Source of the DNA: Beijerinckiaceae bacterium
GTDB lineage: Bacteria; Bacteroidota; Bacteroidia; Chitinophagales; Chitinophagaceae
NCBI GenBank assembly: GCA_903970475.1
Contig: CAJCIQ010000247.1
Span: forward strand, 1-34,281
Direction of reading: 5' to 3'
Length of the DNA: 34,281 bases
This document shows positions 33,631 through 34,281 of the stretch, one piece after another. The notes beneath the pieces are model-generated. The model saw only the letters and a list, made by a program, of their open reading frames with translations. It was not told the DNA's origin and searched no databases. The position numbers and the translations under genes are program-made. Within the stretch, counting starts at the first letter, position 1. The number at the start of each line of letters is the position of its first letter.

Positions 33631-34212
33631 ATGCACTCATTGCAGCAATTACCCGATCAACAATTGATCCGCCAATTTGCGGAGGGTAATACAATTGCCC
33701 TTGAAACCCTGGTAATGAGGTATAAGGATAAGATATATACCTCTATTTTTTTGCTGGTAAAAGACAAATACCTGGCGGAAGACATTTTTCAAGACGTATT
33801 CATCCGGGTGATCGACACCCTGCGTGGGGGCAGATACACGGATGAAGGGAAGTTCCTACCCTGGGCCATGAGAATTGCACATAATCTCTGTGTGGATCAT
33901 TTCAGGAGAGTCCGTAGGACCCCTGTTATTAAGACCAACGATGACAGAGATATTTTCGAAGTGTTACATTTCACAGAAGAAGGTGCGGACAAAAAGATGA
34001 TGCAGCGTCAGAGCCATGACAGGGTCCGGCAGATGCTCGATAAATTGCCGGAAGAGCAAAGGGAGGTGATTGTGCTCAGACACTACGCAGAGTTAAGCTT
34101 TAAAGAGATTGCAGAACTCACCAACTGTAGCATCAATACCGCATTAGGCCGCATGCGTTACGGATTAATTAACCTCCGTAAAATGATGGTCGATAAACAG
34201 ATTGCGTTGTGA
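33631..34212 (+). CDS. ECF-type RNA polymerase sigma factor
   Basis: A 193-residue sigma-70 family factor of the ECF class. Region 2 is AEDIFQDVFIRVIDTL (about 48-63) with FLPWAMRIAHNLCVDHFRR, and region 4 is LPEEQREVIVLRHYAELSFK followed by EIAELTNCSINTALGRM. It lacks the long N-terminal regions of housekeeping sigma factors. No anti-sigma gene is visible in the remaining 69 bp; it may lie beyond the window. The target regulon is unknown. A hairpin in its leader may regulate it. Confidence 0.93.
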   Translation: MHSLQQLPDQQLIRQFAEGNTIALETLVMRYKDKIYTSIFLLVKDKYLAEDIFQDVFIRVIDTLRGGRYTDEGKFLPWAMRIAHNLCVDHFRRVRRTPVIKTNDDRDIFEVLHFTEEGADKKMMQRQSHDRVRQMLDKLPEEQREVIVLRHYAELSFKEIAELTNCSINTALGRMRYGLINLRKMMVDKQIAL

Positions 34213-34236
34213 ATACTCACGCGCTTGCCTGCAAAT

Positions 34237-34260
34237 ACCCCTGGGTTTCGTCCCGGGGGT
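34237..34260 (+). terminator. possible terminator after sigma factor
   Basis: Stem ACCCC-T-GGG (34237-34245) pairs with CCC-G-GGGGT (34252-34260) around TTTCGT, with one wobble pair. No clear T tract follows, so it is only a possible terminator. Confidence 0.35.
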
Positions 34261-34281
34261 TCGCGTTATAATGAGGCCCCT

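Noticed and set aside
1..34281. Transposase or integrase gene
   Set aside because: No DDE, serine or tyrosine recombinase motif was recognised in any substantial reading frame.

Overview
The window looks like chromosomal DNA of a Bacteroidota bacterium, most likely Chitinophagaceae or a close relative. The reasons are the gene families (DUF3127, DUF4293, MacB-type permease remnant, a UvrA lacking the usual first zinc-finger cysteines, a secreted PrxQ-type peroxiredoxin), the lack of strong Shine-Dalgarno sites, and promoter-like TAnnTTTG sequences. This is a family-level inference; no rRNA or intact tRNA is present.

Bases 1-4140 are an AT-richer accessory region. It is a chain of short gene cassettes: a WG-repeat remnant, a DMP19/DUF4375 gene, a VapBC-like pair with a VOC-fold gene, a MntA-HepT pair whose HepT is frameshifted, an apparently empty cassette, and a second VapBC pair. 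Four near copies of a 28-bp element (333, 1029, 2245, 3113), plus a partial fifth copy (3355), separate them. The element has a GGTTCGAA left arm, a variable centre and a GCCATCCCGAC right arm. Each copy is followed by a terminator-like hairpin, and four of the five are followed about 90-103 bp later by another TTCGAA. I see no integrase here. This cassette array is the best candidate for an undescribed system. It is followed by a decayed MacB-type ABC permease (4191-4592).

Bases 5062-16750 are ordinary accessory chromosome: a lipid A-type acyltransferase and fatty acid desaturase pair; an NAD-dependent epimerase; a secreted GH43-like enzyme; a PadR operon with two small partners; an MDR oxidoreductase, an NTF2-like protein and an AraC remnant; a Crp-like regulator divergent from an NAD(P)-binding reductase, with repeats between them; a DNA adenine methyltransferase without a visible restriction partner; and a lipoprotein.

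Bases 16739-34281 are mostly core genes. A peroxiredoxin / secreted protein / M1 peptidase operon lies beside dnaA. dnaA is divergent from a DUF3127 gene with an SSB-like acidic tail, which is followed closely by a FAD oxidoreductase. Then come an ABC-2 ATPase and permease pair, a secreted carboxypeptidase-regulatory-fold protein, a nitronate monooxygenase-like enzyme, a sugar nucleotidyltransferase, glyA, a DUF4293 membrane protein, uvrA and an ECF sigma factor. Unusual non-coding structures include a 25-bp hairpin between DUF4293 and uvrA, and a 10-bp inverted repeat ending at the sigma-factor start codon.
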